DNA of 40,779 nt, from assembly GCA_015231925.1 (NCBI GenBank), contig JADGAQ010000012.1:1-40779 (forward strand). The letters run 5' to 3'. Numbering within the stretch: the stretch's first letter is position 1; the number at the start of each line of letters is the position of its first letter. Shown here piece by piece: positions 7,688 through 18,200 of the stretch. The notes under the pieces were generated by a model, which saw only the letters and a list, made by a program, of their open reading frames with translations, made no database searches and was not told the origin of the DNA. Both the position numbers and the translations under genes were made by a program. This DNA is from Magnetococcales bacterium (GTDB lineage: Bacteria > Pseudomonadota > Magnetococcia > Magnetococcales > JADGAQ01).

Positions 7688-8479
7688 ATGAAGAATTGCA
7701 AGCATACCCTGGAAAAGGGGGATATCTTCTGCATGCCGGTCGCTTCCGGGCGACCGACCCAGTTTGCCGTGGGTATGGTATCGGTGGACTGCAAACGCAA
7801 AACCCTGGAAGCGCTCCACCTCAAGGGCACCCTGGAAGACGAACTCTGCGAGGAAGGCAATCTGGTGCCGGTGGTGATCGGACCGGGAAAGGTCTTCTAC
7901 CTGGCGGATCATCACCATTTGTGCACGGCTCTGTATCGTTCTGAGGTCATTCCGGAAGAGTCCAAATATGTCTTCGCCTATGTGGTGGACGATTGGTCGG
8001 TGTTGGAGCCGGATCAGTTCTGGCAATCGATGATCGAGGGCCATTTGTGCTGGTTGTGGGACGAAAAGGGCAACGGTCCGCTCAACCCCGGACTGTTGCC
8101 CCATCACGTCAACGGTCTGCTCAACGACCCGTATCGCACCATGGCGCGCTGGGTGCGTGACTTGGGCTGCTACACCAAGGACGTGTTGAAAACCCGGCAT
8201 CGCCCCATGTGCCAGGAGGAGAAGTACCTGCCCGAGAAGCAGGCCAAGGCCTTTTTCATCGAGTTCCGCTGGGCCAATTTTCTGCGGCAGAACGTGCATT
8301 TGAAGCTGCACCGGCCCGACTTCTCCCTGACCTGTCGTTCCATGCCCTATTCGGGCCTCTATCTCAAGCGGGAGGGCGAGGAGCTGATCAAGGCGTTCGA
8401 TATCGTGGTGGATCTGATCGGTTGTCACCAGTTGCAGGAGGTGACCTATGACCGGGAGGGGTGTCTGGAGAAGAGTTGA
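7688..8479 (+). CDS. ParB-like protein (ParBc_2 type)
   Basis: A 263-residue protein. VVIGPGKVFYLADHHHLCTALYR (about residues 62-84) is the signature of the short ParB-like family whose Asp-x-His-His motif corresponds to the phosphate-binding patch of ParB/Srx folds. The N-terminus has no partition-type helix-turn-helix, so it is not a chromosome segregation ParB. Known relatives are called putative ParB-like nucleases, without a proven role. It is the last gene of the run that starts at 2887 and follows the ArdA-like gene by 3 bp. It converges on the histidine kinase gene with only 15 bp between the two stops. Whether it cuts DNA, hydrolyses a nucleotide or only binds is unknown. Confidence 0.7.
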   Translation: MKNCKHTLEKGDIFCMPVASGRPTQFAVGMVSVDCKRKTLEALHLKGTLEDELCEEGNLVPVVIGPGKVFYLADHHHLCTALYRSEVIPEESKYVFAYVVDDWSVLEPDQFWQSMIEGHLCWLWDEKGNGPLNPGLLPHHVNGLLNDPYRTMARWVRDLGCYTKDVLKTRHRPMCQEEKYLPEKQAKAFFIEFRWANFLRQNVHLKLHRPDFSLTCRSMPYSGLYLKREGEELIKAFDIVVDLIGCHQLQEVTYDREGCLEKS

Positions 8480-8494
8480 CGCGGCGGCAGCAGG

Positions 8495-10810
8495 TCACAT
8501 CGGGGAATCATCCGGGTTTTGCGTTCCTTCCGGCGTGGCCAGCGGCATGGTGATCACGATGTTCACACCGTGTCCCGGGCTGCTCTGGCAGGAGATGGTG
8601 CCATTGAGGGTCTGGGTGACCAGATTGTAGACGATGTGCATGCCGAGCCCGCTGCCTCCCCGGTCCCGGCGGGTGGTGTAGAACGGTTCGAAGACCCGGC
8701 GGCAGGTCTCTTCCGTCATGCCGTGACCGTCATCCTGGTAGGTGAAGCGCAGATGTTTACCCTCCACGGTCATCTGTATGCGGATCATCCCCTCCTCTCC
8801 CGGATCGAAGCCGTGTATCAGGGAGTTGCTGAACAGATTGATCACAATTTGGGAGAAGACACCGGGATAACTGTGAATCTCCAGGGTCTCCTCACACTGG
8901 ACGAGGACGGACAGTTTGGTGTTCTTGAATTCGTGGTGCATGGTCAGCACCGTGGATTCCACATACTCTCTCAGGCGGAAAGTGCGCAGTCGTTCGCTGG
9001 ACTGATCCACAGCCACGGATTTGAAGCTGCGCACCAGATCCGCAGCCCGTTCCAGATTGCCTTGTATCAGGGTGATCAGGCGTGTTGTGGATGATAAATA
9101 CTCTTTTAATTCTTCCTCGCTGATGCCTTCTGATTTTAATACACTGACAAATTGTTGTGTTCTTTCCTTCAATTCGGAAACGGCGGTGACGCCGATGCCG
9201 ACCGGTGTGTTGATTTCATGAGCCACCCCCGCCACCATGCTGCCCAATCCGGCCATCTTTTCCGAGCGGATCAGATCGTCGATCAGCAGCTTCTCCTCGG
9301 TCATGTCGGCGATCATGCAGACCATGGCGTCGCGTCCGTCCAGCATCATCGGGTTGAGGGCCATGCGGATGGGGAAGGTGGAGCCATCCCGGTGCGTGGC
9401 TTCGGATTCGAAGTAGAGCGTTTTCGGGGCCTGATCCGTACCGCGAGCAAAGCGGTGGCGCAATTCCACTTCCTGGCGTCGGCGGAAGGTGGGGGAGAGC
9501 AGATCGGTCAGGGGTTTTCCGAGGATCTCCTCGGTCTCATAGCCGAAGAGATGAGATGATTTGGGATTGAAGACGCGAATGATCTCCTGATCATCGGCTA
9601 CCACGATGCCGAAGGGGGCTTTGGCGATGATTTCATGCAACTGCTCCTTCAGTTTTCTCTCCTCGGTGATGTCACGGATCAGGGCGAGGGAACCGATGGC
9701 GCGTCCCCCTTCCCGGAAGGTGGAAGCGAAAAAGTGCAGATCCTTGCCCTTGTAGCGCAGGGTATGGGAAAGGTCGTCGTCGCCGCTTTCCAGGCAGGTG
9801 TGCATGAAGGTTGCGTCATCGGCCAGGTTGAAGAAACCATCGGCTTCGATCAGATCGCGATTTTTCTGCAACAGGCCTTCCGTGGCCGGATTGATCAGCA
9901 CGATGTCGCCCTGGAAGTTGGTGACCACGATGCCTTCGCGGATGCTGTGAATAATGGTGTGCAGCTTGTTGCGTTCCTGCTGGAGGCTCTCGTAGCTCTG
10001 ACGCAACTGAAGGGTGATCTCCTCGGATTGCACTCGGGATTCCGAGAGTCGGAAGTGGGCCTGGAGCAGGGCCTGTTCCTCTTTCAGGAGGGCATCCAGC
10101 ATGCGGTTGAAACCATCGGCCAGGCGTCCCAACTCATCGTTGCGGTTTTCGGGGGCGCGCAGGTCGCGCCGCCCGTCCCGGACGGCGTCGACCACTTCCA
10201 GCAAGGTGTTCAGTCTTCGGGTGAAGCCTCGTGACAGCAGCGTGGCGAAGACGGCGCCGATCAGGATGGCGATGAGCGTATAGATCAGACCCTTCCGGGT
10301 GACGAGCTGCAATCCCGCCTGGTTGTCGAGTTGACCGAGACCGATGCGGGCCCAACCGATCAATTCTCCCTGGAGCAGGATGGGGGCGGCGACATCAAGC
10401 AGCTGATGGTCGGAAACCAGAATGGCGGTGGCGGGCAAGTGATCGGTCAAACGGCGACTGACCGGGTCCACCACGAATTTTCCGTTCAGGTGGCGTTCGG
10501 TGTGTCCCAGGACCTTGCCCAGGGGAGAGAGCACCATGGCGTATCGCAGTTCAGGATAGTTTTTCAGGGCGTTCAGTACCTCCTCCAGGCCGATCACGTC
10601 GTTGGCGAGTACCCAGGAGATGCTGTTTGCCGCCAGGGTTTGACTCAGACTGACGGCCTGTTTTTCCCCCTGAATGTGAAGAAATTCCCGTTGTCTCTCC
10701 ACCAGGTCGAAGACGAACACGGTCATCAGCACGGCATGCACCAGGGCGACGCCCAGTATCAGTTGATTGCGCAGGGAGAGAGCGAGGCGGGAACGGGTGG
10801 CGGAGGTCAT
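8495..10810 (-). CDS. Sensor histidine kinase with two PAS domains
   Basis: A 771-residue inner-membrane kinase. Membrane helices lie at about 15-35 and 174-193 and enclose a periplasmic sensor of about 140 residues. HAMP follows at about 194-247, a coiled coil to about 285, PAS1 at about 283-380 and PAS2 at about 391-505. The phosphorylated His is H531 in GVAHEINTP. The ATP-binding domain has NLFSNSLIHGF (N box), DDGHGM (G1) and GGSGLGMHIV (G2). There is no receiver domain, and no response regulator is in the window. Its ATG overlaps the stop of the upstream binding lipoprotein gene (ATGA at 10807-10810), so the two are made together. The lipoprotein is likely its ligand sensor. Confidence 0.93.
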   Translation of the reverse strand: MTSATRSRLALSLRNQLILGVALVHAVLMTVFVFDLVERQREFLHIQGEKQAVSLSQTLAANSISWVLANDVIGLEEVLNALKNYPELRYAMVLSPLGKVLGHTERHLNGKFVVDPVSRRLTDHLPATAILVSDHQLLDVAAPILLQGELIGWARIGLGQLDNQAGLQLVTRKGLIYTLIAILIGAVFATLLSRGFTRRLNTLLEVVDAVRDGRRDLRAPENRNDELGRLADGFNRMLDALLKEEQALLQAHFRLSESRVQSEEITLQLRQSYESLQQERNKLHTIIHSIREGIVVTNFQGDIVLINPATEGLLQKNRDLIEADGFFNLADDATFMHTCLESGDDDLSHTLRYKGKDLHFFASTFREGGRAIGSLALIRDITEERKLKEQLHEIIAKAPFGIVVADDQEIIRVFNPKSSHLFGYETEEILGKPLTDLLSPTFRRRQEVELRHRFARGTDQAPKTLYFESEATHRDGSTFPIRMALNPMMLDGRDAMVCMIADMTEEKLLIDDLIRSEKMAGLGSMVAGVAHEINTPVGIGVTAVSELKERTQQFVSVLKSEGISEEELKEYLSSTTRLITLIQGNLERAADLVRSFKSVAVDQSSERLRTFRLREYVESTVLTMHHEFKNTKLSVLVQCEETLEIHSYPGVFSQIVINLFSNSLIHGFDPGEEGMIRIQMTVEGKHLRFTYQDDGHGMTEETCRRVFEPFYTTRRDRGGSGLGMHIVYNLVTQTLNGTISCQSSPGHGVNIVITMPLATPEGTQNPDDSPM

Positions 10811-11778
10811 GGTTTTTCCCGGACGGGTCGCACCTGCTGCTCGAAGAGGGCGATAAAGGCTTTCACCGGGGCATAGGTCTCGTTGTCGGCCTCCTCGAAA
10901 CGGCTGAGGGCCATGGGGGCGAGGATGGCCTCTCCTTCGGGATGGGTATGCAGTGCGAAAAAGATGTGGGCCACCTGCCGCACCAGATCCGGAGGTAGCT
11001 CTTTACGGGCCACGAGTCCGTTGTTGGGCAGGCTGTCGGTCTGCCATTTCACTTCCAACTGTTCGGCCAGCTCGGGTCTCTCCCTGCTGAAGGCTTTCCA
11101 GGGGGGAGGCCAGGTGGCGCCGGCGGCGGTGTGTCCCAGAAAGACATTCATGATCGAGGACTCTTGGGAACCCACATAGCGATTCTCGATATCGGTGGTC
11201 ACGTTCAGCCCCTGGGAGTGCAGGAACCACTGGGGCAGCATGGTGGCGGCCAGGGCGGTGGGCGCCGGATAGCTGACCGCTTTTCCCTTCAGGTCGGCGA
11301 CTTCCCGAATGCCGCTGTCGCGGCGAACCAGGAGGATGCCGCGAAAGTTGTGGTCGTCCCCCATCTTGCCGAAGACCCGGTAACCCTTCTCCAGGGCGTT
11401 GATGGTCTGGAAGGGGTTGGGCAGGGCCAGGTGATAGTGTCCGGAGTAAAGCTTTTCCTCATAGGAGGCATAGTTGCGGGAGGCTTCCAATTTCAACTGG
11501 ACGCCTTGCAACTGGCGGTTGATATAATTTACCAGAGGTTGATAAATCGCGAAGAGACGTTCCGGATTGTGCAGGGGGTGAACGCCGAAAAGGTAAACGG
11601 AATTTTGTTCGACGGCCTGGTCGGCATAGCGGGGTCGGTATTCGGCCTGTTCATCGGCCTGGCATCCGGGCAGCAGGAGGCAGAGCCATGCCAACCATCC
11701 CAGGGTCTGGCGGGACCGTCTCTTCCCTGCCGTTGGCCGGGGTAGCGGTACGACGCTTTGCAAAAGCCATGCATCCAT
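10807..11778 (-). CDS. PhnD/SsuA-type substrate-binding lipoprotein
   Basis: A 323-residue periplasmic binding protein anchored as a lipoprotein. The chosen start gives a basic N-region (KRRSR), a hydrophobic stretch and the lipobox LLPGC; a longer frame to 11877 would put an unlikely 33 residues before it. The mature part follows the phosphonate/oxyanion-binding fold: YLFGVHPLHNPERLFAIYQPL at the start, YHLALPNPFQ, VADLKGKAVSYPAPTALAATML and NNGLVARKELP. No ABC permease or ATPase gene is nearby; instead it is coupled to the histidine kinase. The likely role is a sensor subunit that presents a ligand to the kinase, not a transporter part. The ligand is unknown. Confidence 0.85.
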   Translation of the reverse strand: MDAWLLQSVVPLPRPTAGKRRSRQTLGWLAWLCLLLPGCQADEQAEYRPRYADQAVEQNSVYLFGVHPLHNPERLFAIYQPLVNYINRQLQGVQLKLEASRNYASYEEKLYSGHYHLALPNPFQTINALEKGYRVFGKMGDDHNFRGILLVRRDSGIREVADLKGKAVSYPAPTALAATMLPQWFLHSQGLNVTTDIENRYVGSQESSIMNVFLGHTAAGATWPPPWKAFSRERPELAEQLEVKWQTDSLPNNGLVARKELPPDLVRQVAHIFFALHTHPEGEAILAPMALSRFEEADNETYAPVKAFIALFEQQVRPVREKP

Positions 11779-12218
11779 CGGACTTTTACCTGAAACAGGA
11801 AATGGCACTATTAATGAATGATTGCGAAGGGCGTTGCAAAACGCGGTCAATCCAACCGAAGCCAGGCCAATACACATCTTAAATTTTCAATTATAATTAC
11901 TGCTTATTTTCAAGCGCCCTCTCGAATCGGTATTGCAATGCGTTCTATTTGTAATCCAATACGCTCGTGGCAGCAACGGCTTTCAATAATCTGTCCTGGG
12001 AAAAGGCAAGCTCCCGGCCGGTGAAGTACCCTTTCTTGATATGCCGAAATGTAGGTTTGAAAGCTTGTCGAATGGCATTTGTTCTGCATGGAAAATGGAT
12101 GGTCTAATCCGTCAAAAATATTGCCAAACTGAGTTATTGTTGCCACAATTTCCTGTACTGTGCGCACGTATGCGGCAGAGCCGCTCCAGGCCAATTTCCA
12201 CTTTCAGGGATAGCCCCC
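11779..12218. other. Divergent intergenic region before the giant adhesin
   Basis: 440 bp between the divergent lipoprotein and adhesin genes. It is AT-richer than the flanks, most strongly at 11880-11920 (a TATAAT lies on the minus strand there, without a well-spaced -35). Both promoters should lie here. I looked for a c-di-GMP type riboswitch, because adhesin genes often have one, and saw no convincing fold. AGGGA at about 12205-12209 is the probable ribosome binding site of the adhesin gene. Confidence 0.4.
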
Positions 12219-15200
12219 ATGGTCGCCACCCCTTCCCATTCTTCCTCTTCGGCAGTTTTTCCACAACTGTGGGTAAAGGAGAAAGGTATTTCTCTGCTGC
12301 CGGGCCAGGAGATCCTGCAATTGCCGGATGCCTCCTATCTGTTGCAGGGCGATTATCAGCGGCTGGGTACGGATCTGCTCATCACCAATCCGCAAGGCGA
12401 ATCGATCCGCATCGAGGGCTATTTCGCCCGGGCTGATCCTCCCGCGCTGGTACTGGCCAACGGTGCGGCCCTGACCTTCGAGACGGTATCGGCCCTGGCT
12501 CTGCCCGGAGGAGCGGTCCATCTGGCGGGGCCCGTCCCGGAGGGGGAGGGGGGCGATGTCATCGGTCAGGCGGAGATCCTGGTGGGGCGGGTCACGGTGA
12601 CCGGCAAGGATGGCGCCACCCGGCAACTGAAGGAGGGCGACGCGGTTCGGGAAGGGGATCAGGTTCGTACTGCGGAGGAGAGCCTGGTCAAGTTCACCCT
12701 GAAGGATGGGACGGTCTTTCAGCTCGGCGAGCAGGCCCGGGCGGTGGTGGACCACTACGTTTTCCGTCCCGAAGCGGCCCAGGGGGCCTTCGGGGCCTCG
12801 GTGGTGACCGGCATGTTCCGCTACTCCAGCGGGCAGTTGGCTCATCTCAAGGAGGGACGCCACTCCGTCATCAAGACCCCCACCGCCACCATCGGCATTC
12901 GAGGCAGTGAACTGGAGGGGGAAGTGACCCTCCAGGGGGATACCACGGTAGTCCACAGCTCCGGCGTGCTGGATATCGCCGATGCCCTGGGCCGTGGCAG
13001 CGTCACCTTGTTGGAACCCGGCACCGCCACGGTGGTGCATTTTGACGGTGGGCCCCCCCTGCCGGTTTTCAAGGCGCCGGCGGAGTTGATCCAGCGGTTG
13101 CACCATCAGGTTTCCGAGGTCGGACTGCTCAAGGCCAAGGAGGTTGAAAAACAGCGCCAGGACGACCCGAACCGTCAGGATAAAAAAGAGGGTGACGCGG
13201 GGGCGAAACCGGAGGAGAAGGGCAAGGGTAAGGGCGAGGAGAAGGGCAAGGGCGAGGAAAAGGGCAAGGAGGAGGGCAAGGGCGAAGAGAAGGGCAAGGA
13301 GGAGAAGGGCAAGGAAGAGGATCGGAAACACGACGACAAGAAGGCCGATGCGGATCAGGACGACAAGTCGTCTGTCAAGGCAGACGATTCCGCCGGCCAC
13401 AAGGAAGGCGGCAAGGATGTGGCCACCTCGGACAGCCACTCCGACGGCATTCAGCGCCATGCCCTGGAAGAGGGTGGCTCGACGACCCGTCACACCACCC
13501 AGTCGGCTTCGGACACCTCTACGTTGACTTCCGATTTCATGCGGGACGATATGTTGAGTTCCAGCTATAACCAGGTTCTGCAATTGTCCGGGAACCGCTC
13601 AAACGATCCGCTTGCGCTCTCCAATACCACCACCACGACCACTTCGTTCACGTCCGGATCGAGCGGTACGGGGGAGCAGACGACCAATCTCTCCTCCCAG
13701 GAGAATGCAACCACCACGACGCAACTGACGGATACGATCAAGACGATCATCGATCTGCCGCCCGTGCTGAATCTGAGCCCGGTCTTCTCGGGGAGTTCCC
13801 TCAAGGCTGCCATGGTGACGGCCCAGTCCTATACCGGATCGTTCGCCACCTACTTCAGTGACCCCAACGCCGGCGATGTATTGACCTATTCCGCCACGCT
13901 GGGCAACGGACAGGCTTTGCCCTCCTGGCTGAGTTTCAACTCCAAAACAGGTGTACTTTCCGGCACCCCCTTGTATGGTACCCGTGATTTCTCTCTCAAA
14001 TTGACCGCCACCGACGCCAAGGGGGCTTCGGCCAGCGGCACCGTGGATCTCTCCCTGCTCCAGGTCGGCTATTTTCTGGATGACCTGGTTCAGGGTATCA
14101 CGGTGCGCTCCTCATCGGGGCAGAACGGCGTTACCGATTCCCAGGGCCGCTTTTATTACAAGGCGGGGGATACCCTCTCCTTCTCCATCGGCGGCATCAG
14201 TTTGGGTTCCAGCAAGGGCGGCGGCATCATCACCCCCTTCTCGCTGGTCGACTCCAAGGATCAGAGCGGGGCGACCAAAGCGGCCAACATGCTGCGCTTG
14301 TTGCAAACCCTCGACGCGGACGGTGATCCCTCCAACGGCATCACCATCGGCACCGGGGTGCAACAGGCCGCCGAGAACGTCAACGTCGATTTCGGGACCA
14401 GTCCCGACCAGTTTCTCGCCAAGAATTCCGGGTTGGGGAATTTTCTCCAATCCACCCTTGGCAAGACGGAAGTGGTTTCCGCCCAGCAGGCCCTGGCCCA
14501 TTTCAAGGAGGCCCTGACCCGGGAATCGAACCTGGTCACCCAGGTCAAGCAGGAGACCGCCGCCGCCGATGCGTTTGATCAGACCACCGGAAACGACACC
14601 ACCGGTGAGGATGTCACCACGGATACCTCCAGCATCGATACCCTGTTCCAGGGCACGAACAATCCGGGTGAGAGCTTCGAAACGGCGAGCGATCAGGGAG
14701 ATATCCTGGGGGATCACGTCACGCTTACCGGGAGCGTCTCGTTTCAGCAGGCCAGTGATTTTTATCGCTTCGACTTGAGCGAAGACGGTCAGGTGGCGCT
14801 GTTCCTTGCCGACTTCAACACCAGTGGCGGCGATGCGGATATCTATCTGCTGAACGCCGATGAACAAATCATCGATTACTCCGCCACGGATGGTCTCTCC
14901 GAGGCCATACGCATCGACCTGGAAGCCGGCACCTATTGGGTCGAGGTGTTCAGCCCCCTGGAGAACTCCTCCTATACCCTGGAACTGGTGGCTTCACCCA
15001 TCGGGGATGAAAACGGCACCAACGCCCCTCCCGGCGGCACCCTGACCCTTTCCGGCTCCCCGATGGAAGGGGAGAGCCTCGAAGCCGATGTCTCCGCCAT
15101 CTCCGACGGGGACGGGGTCGGCGATTTCACCTTCCTGTGGATGCGTTCCGGGGATGGCATCTCCTGGGATATCATCGATCTCGCCACGGAAGATCATTAT

Positions 15201-18200
15201 GTGCCGATTCAGGAGGATGTGGGCTATTACATCCGGGCCATGGCCTCCTATATCGATGGCCACGGAACCCAGGAAGTGCTGCTCAGCGCCGCCAGCGCCG
15301 CCGTGGCCAACGTCAACGACGACCCGACACTGGTCGTTCCCCTTTCGGATGTCTACTGGAGCAGTGTCGGCTTGCACAGCCACACCATTGCTGACGGCAG
15401 CTTTTTCGATGGCGACGGTGATTCCCTGACCTACACCGCGACTCTGGACGATGGGTCCCCTCTGCCGCAATGGCTTGCTCTCGATCCGGTCACAGGCACC
15501 TTCTCCGGCACCGTTCCTTACGGGGCCTCCGATCTGGAGATCGAGCTGACAGCGGATGACGGGATCGGGGAGCCGGTTTCGGAAGGTTTCACGATTTTCA
15601 TCTCCGGAACCGCAGTGCCGGCTCATACGCCCATTATCAACTATTCCGTCCTCTCTTTCGATGTGACTCTGGCGGATGGCGATACCCTCAGCTTCGACTG
15701 GGACTTCAAGGCTGCCGACTACCTGCCTTTCAATGACTTCGTCTTTTTCCTGGGTGTCGACGGCGCACAGGAGATTCTCTCGGATGTGGCCCAGGTGGGC
15801 AACTACGGCGACAGCGGCTGGCGGACCTTCACCTGGACGCCGGGTGCTTTCAGCGGAACCGTGGCCATCGGTGTGACCAACGTTCGGGACAGCTCCCTCT
15901 CCTCGACGGTGTCGATCGACAATATCGAGGTCAATGGACAAGGCATCAGTAACGGCACCTTCGACAACAGCCTGGCCGGTTTCTCCTCGAAGGGAACCTG
16001 GAGCATCAATAATCTCAACGGGAACAACGTTGCCGTACTGACCCCCTCGGTTGCGGGAGATCCGACGATTCCCCACGTCTGGGATTATGCGCCGATTTCC
16101 GGTGCCCCCGACTTCGGCAACCATCAGCCTTACGTCATGGAGGTTCGCTACGTGGAAGAGTCACTCTTCCGGGTGGGCGATGACCTCGATGTGGTCCTCA
16201 CCTTCGATCAGGCGGTGTCGGTGACGGGCACACCGCATCTGCAACTGGTGCTGGGCAGTACCGGGGGATATAAAACCGTTCTGGCGGATTATGTGTCGGG
16301 AGACGGCGGCAACACGTTGATCTTCTCCTATAACAGCCAGGATGCGGATTCGGGTCAGATTGCCGTGGGCAATCTCTATCTGGGCGGCGGGGATACCATT
16401 CAGGGGGTTTCCAACCAGAGCGACGCCTTTCTGGGCATTACCCGGACCGGCGATGTGGTGGCCAGTCAGTTTCTGTATGGTGCGGAAGTTTCCGTGGGAA
16501 CCTCCGGCAATGACTGGGTGCAACCGGACACCTGGGCCGATTGGAGTACGCCGACCTCCCTGTCGGATGCCCTGGCCTATCTGACTCCCGGCTCCGGCGG
16601 AGACCGGGACGTCCTGGCTTTTTCCATCGTGGATGGAAGTGGTCAGGGATACCTGTCGGGTGGTCTGAATCCCGATGGTAATTTTGACTTGATCCTCGGA
16701 TCGCGCGGTTTCCAGGTGATCAACGCAAACGGCGCGGTCATCCTTTATGAAGTGGTGTCGGGCACTAACGAGTTCATCAAGGATCTGACCGGTTTCGAAA
16801 AGCTGGTTTTTGAATTGACCGACGCTCAGGGGCACACCCTCTCCAATACCCAGGGGGCAATCACCCTGGTCGGTGGAACCTTCATCGATGCCATCCACCC
16901 GGAACATGTGGTCACCGGTTCGGATTTTGACGATACCCTGACCTTGCCCGGTTATCCTTACGGGTATCATCTGATCGTCTGGCCGGGCGAAGGCAACGAC
17001 ACGGTTTACGGCTCCGAAGAAGGCGACAGCATCGATGTTTCCAACGGCAACGACACGCTGTACGGCAATGGGGGCAGCGACTATTTTTCCGTCTGGGGTG
17101 CGGGCCACAGCTGGGTCGATGGCGGTATCGGCATGGATACGCTGTCTTTGGCCAACAATTTCATTCGCGAGCAGTCGGGGCCGTTGACCACCCAGTTGGA
17201 CGGTGGCGGCAAGCTGCATTTTTACCTCAACGGCGATGAAGTGGCGGTTATCACCAAGGATAACGCCGCCAGCCAGTCCTGGGATTATCAGGTGGTCACC
17301 ACTTCCGATGCCGGTCAATCGGGGGATGCCACCATTGATCTGCTCGATGTGGAGTGGTTTTCGGTGTGGACTCCCCAGGGCTCCCAGGTCTATGAACTGG
17401 CCACCCAGTTCAATCAGGGTGGCGGCGGCAGCACTTTTCCGGCCAGTGTCGATCTCGCGCTTCTTGACGGTGCAACCGGTTTCCGGCTCAACGGCGTGGC
17501 GTCGGGGGATGAGGCCGGCTGGTCGGTGGACTTCCTCGGGGATCTCAACGGTGACGGCTACGACGATCTGCTGATCGGCGCCAAACTGGCCGATGTCGGG
17601 GGGATGGTCAATGCCGGGGTCTCTTACGTGGTTTTCGGCCACGCCGATTCGTCGGGCACACCTCTTTCCCAACTGGATCTGTCGGCGCTGGACGGCAGCA
17701 ATGGTTTCCGTCTGGCCGGCGTCGCGGCGGGAGACCAAAGCGGCTATTCGGTTCGGGGCGCGGGGGATGTCAACGGCGACGGGTTCGCCGACCTCCTCAT
17801 CGGGGCCCGGCTGGTTGACGGGGCCTATGCCGATTCCGGAGCGGCCTATGTGGTCTTCGGCCATTCCGGGAGCTGGAATGCCTTGCTGGAGCTTTCCACC
17901 CTGAACGGCGCGGACGGTTTCCGTCTGCTGGGCGAATTGGCGGATGACTACGCCGGTTATGCTGTGGATAGCGCCGGCGACATCAACGGCGATGGTTTCG
18001 ACGATCTTCTGGTGGGGGCCTGGGGGGCCGCCGGTTCCGAACTTTACGATTACGGCGCCACCTATGTGGTCTTCGGCCATGCCGGATCCTGGATGGGCTC
18101 GATGGATCTCTCGGACTTGAACGGCACCAGCGGTTTCAAGATTCGCGGTGTCGCCGAGTACGACGATAGTGGCTATGCGGTCAGCCGCGCGGGGGATGTC

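Noticed and set aside
7688-8479. Chromosome partition gene parB
   Set aside because: It has only the short ParB-like motif. The DNA-binding and dimerisation parts of a partition ParB are missing, and no parA is adjacent.
2887-8479. PEP-CTERM/exosortase glycan locus, suggested by an amidotransferase beside glycosyltransferases
   Set aside because: No exosortase, no PEP-CTERM substrate and no chain-length or polymerase genes are present. The amidotransferase resembles the NAGGN type more closely.
11880-12218. Possible c-di-GMP or other riboswitch before the adhesin gene
   Set aside because: No pairing pattern or conserved core could be matched to a known class, and the few short stems seen are of chance quality.
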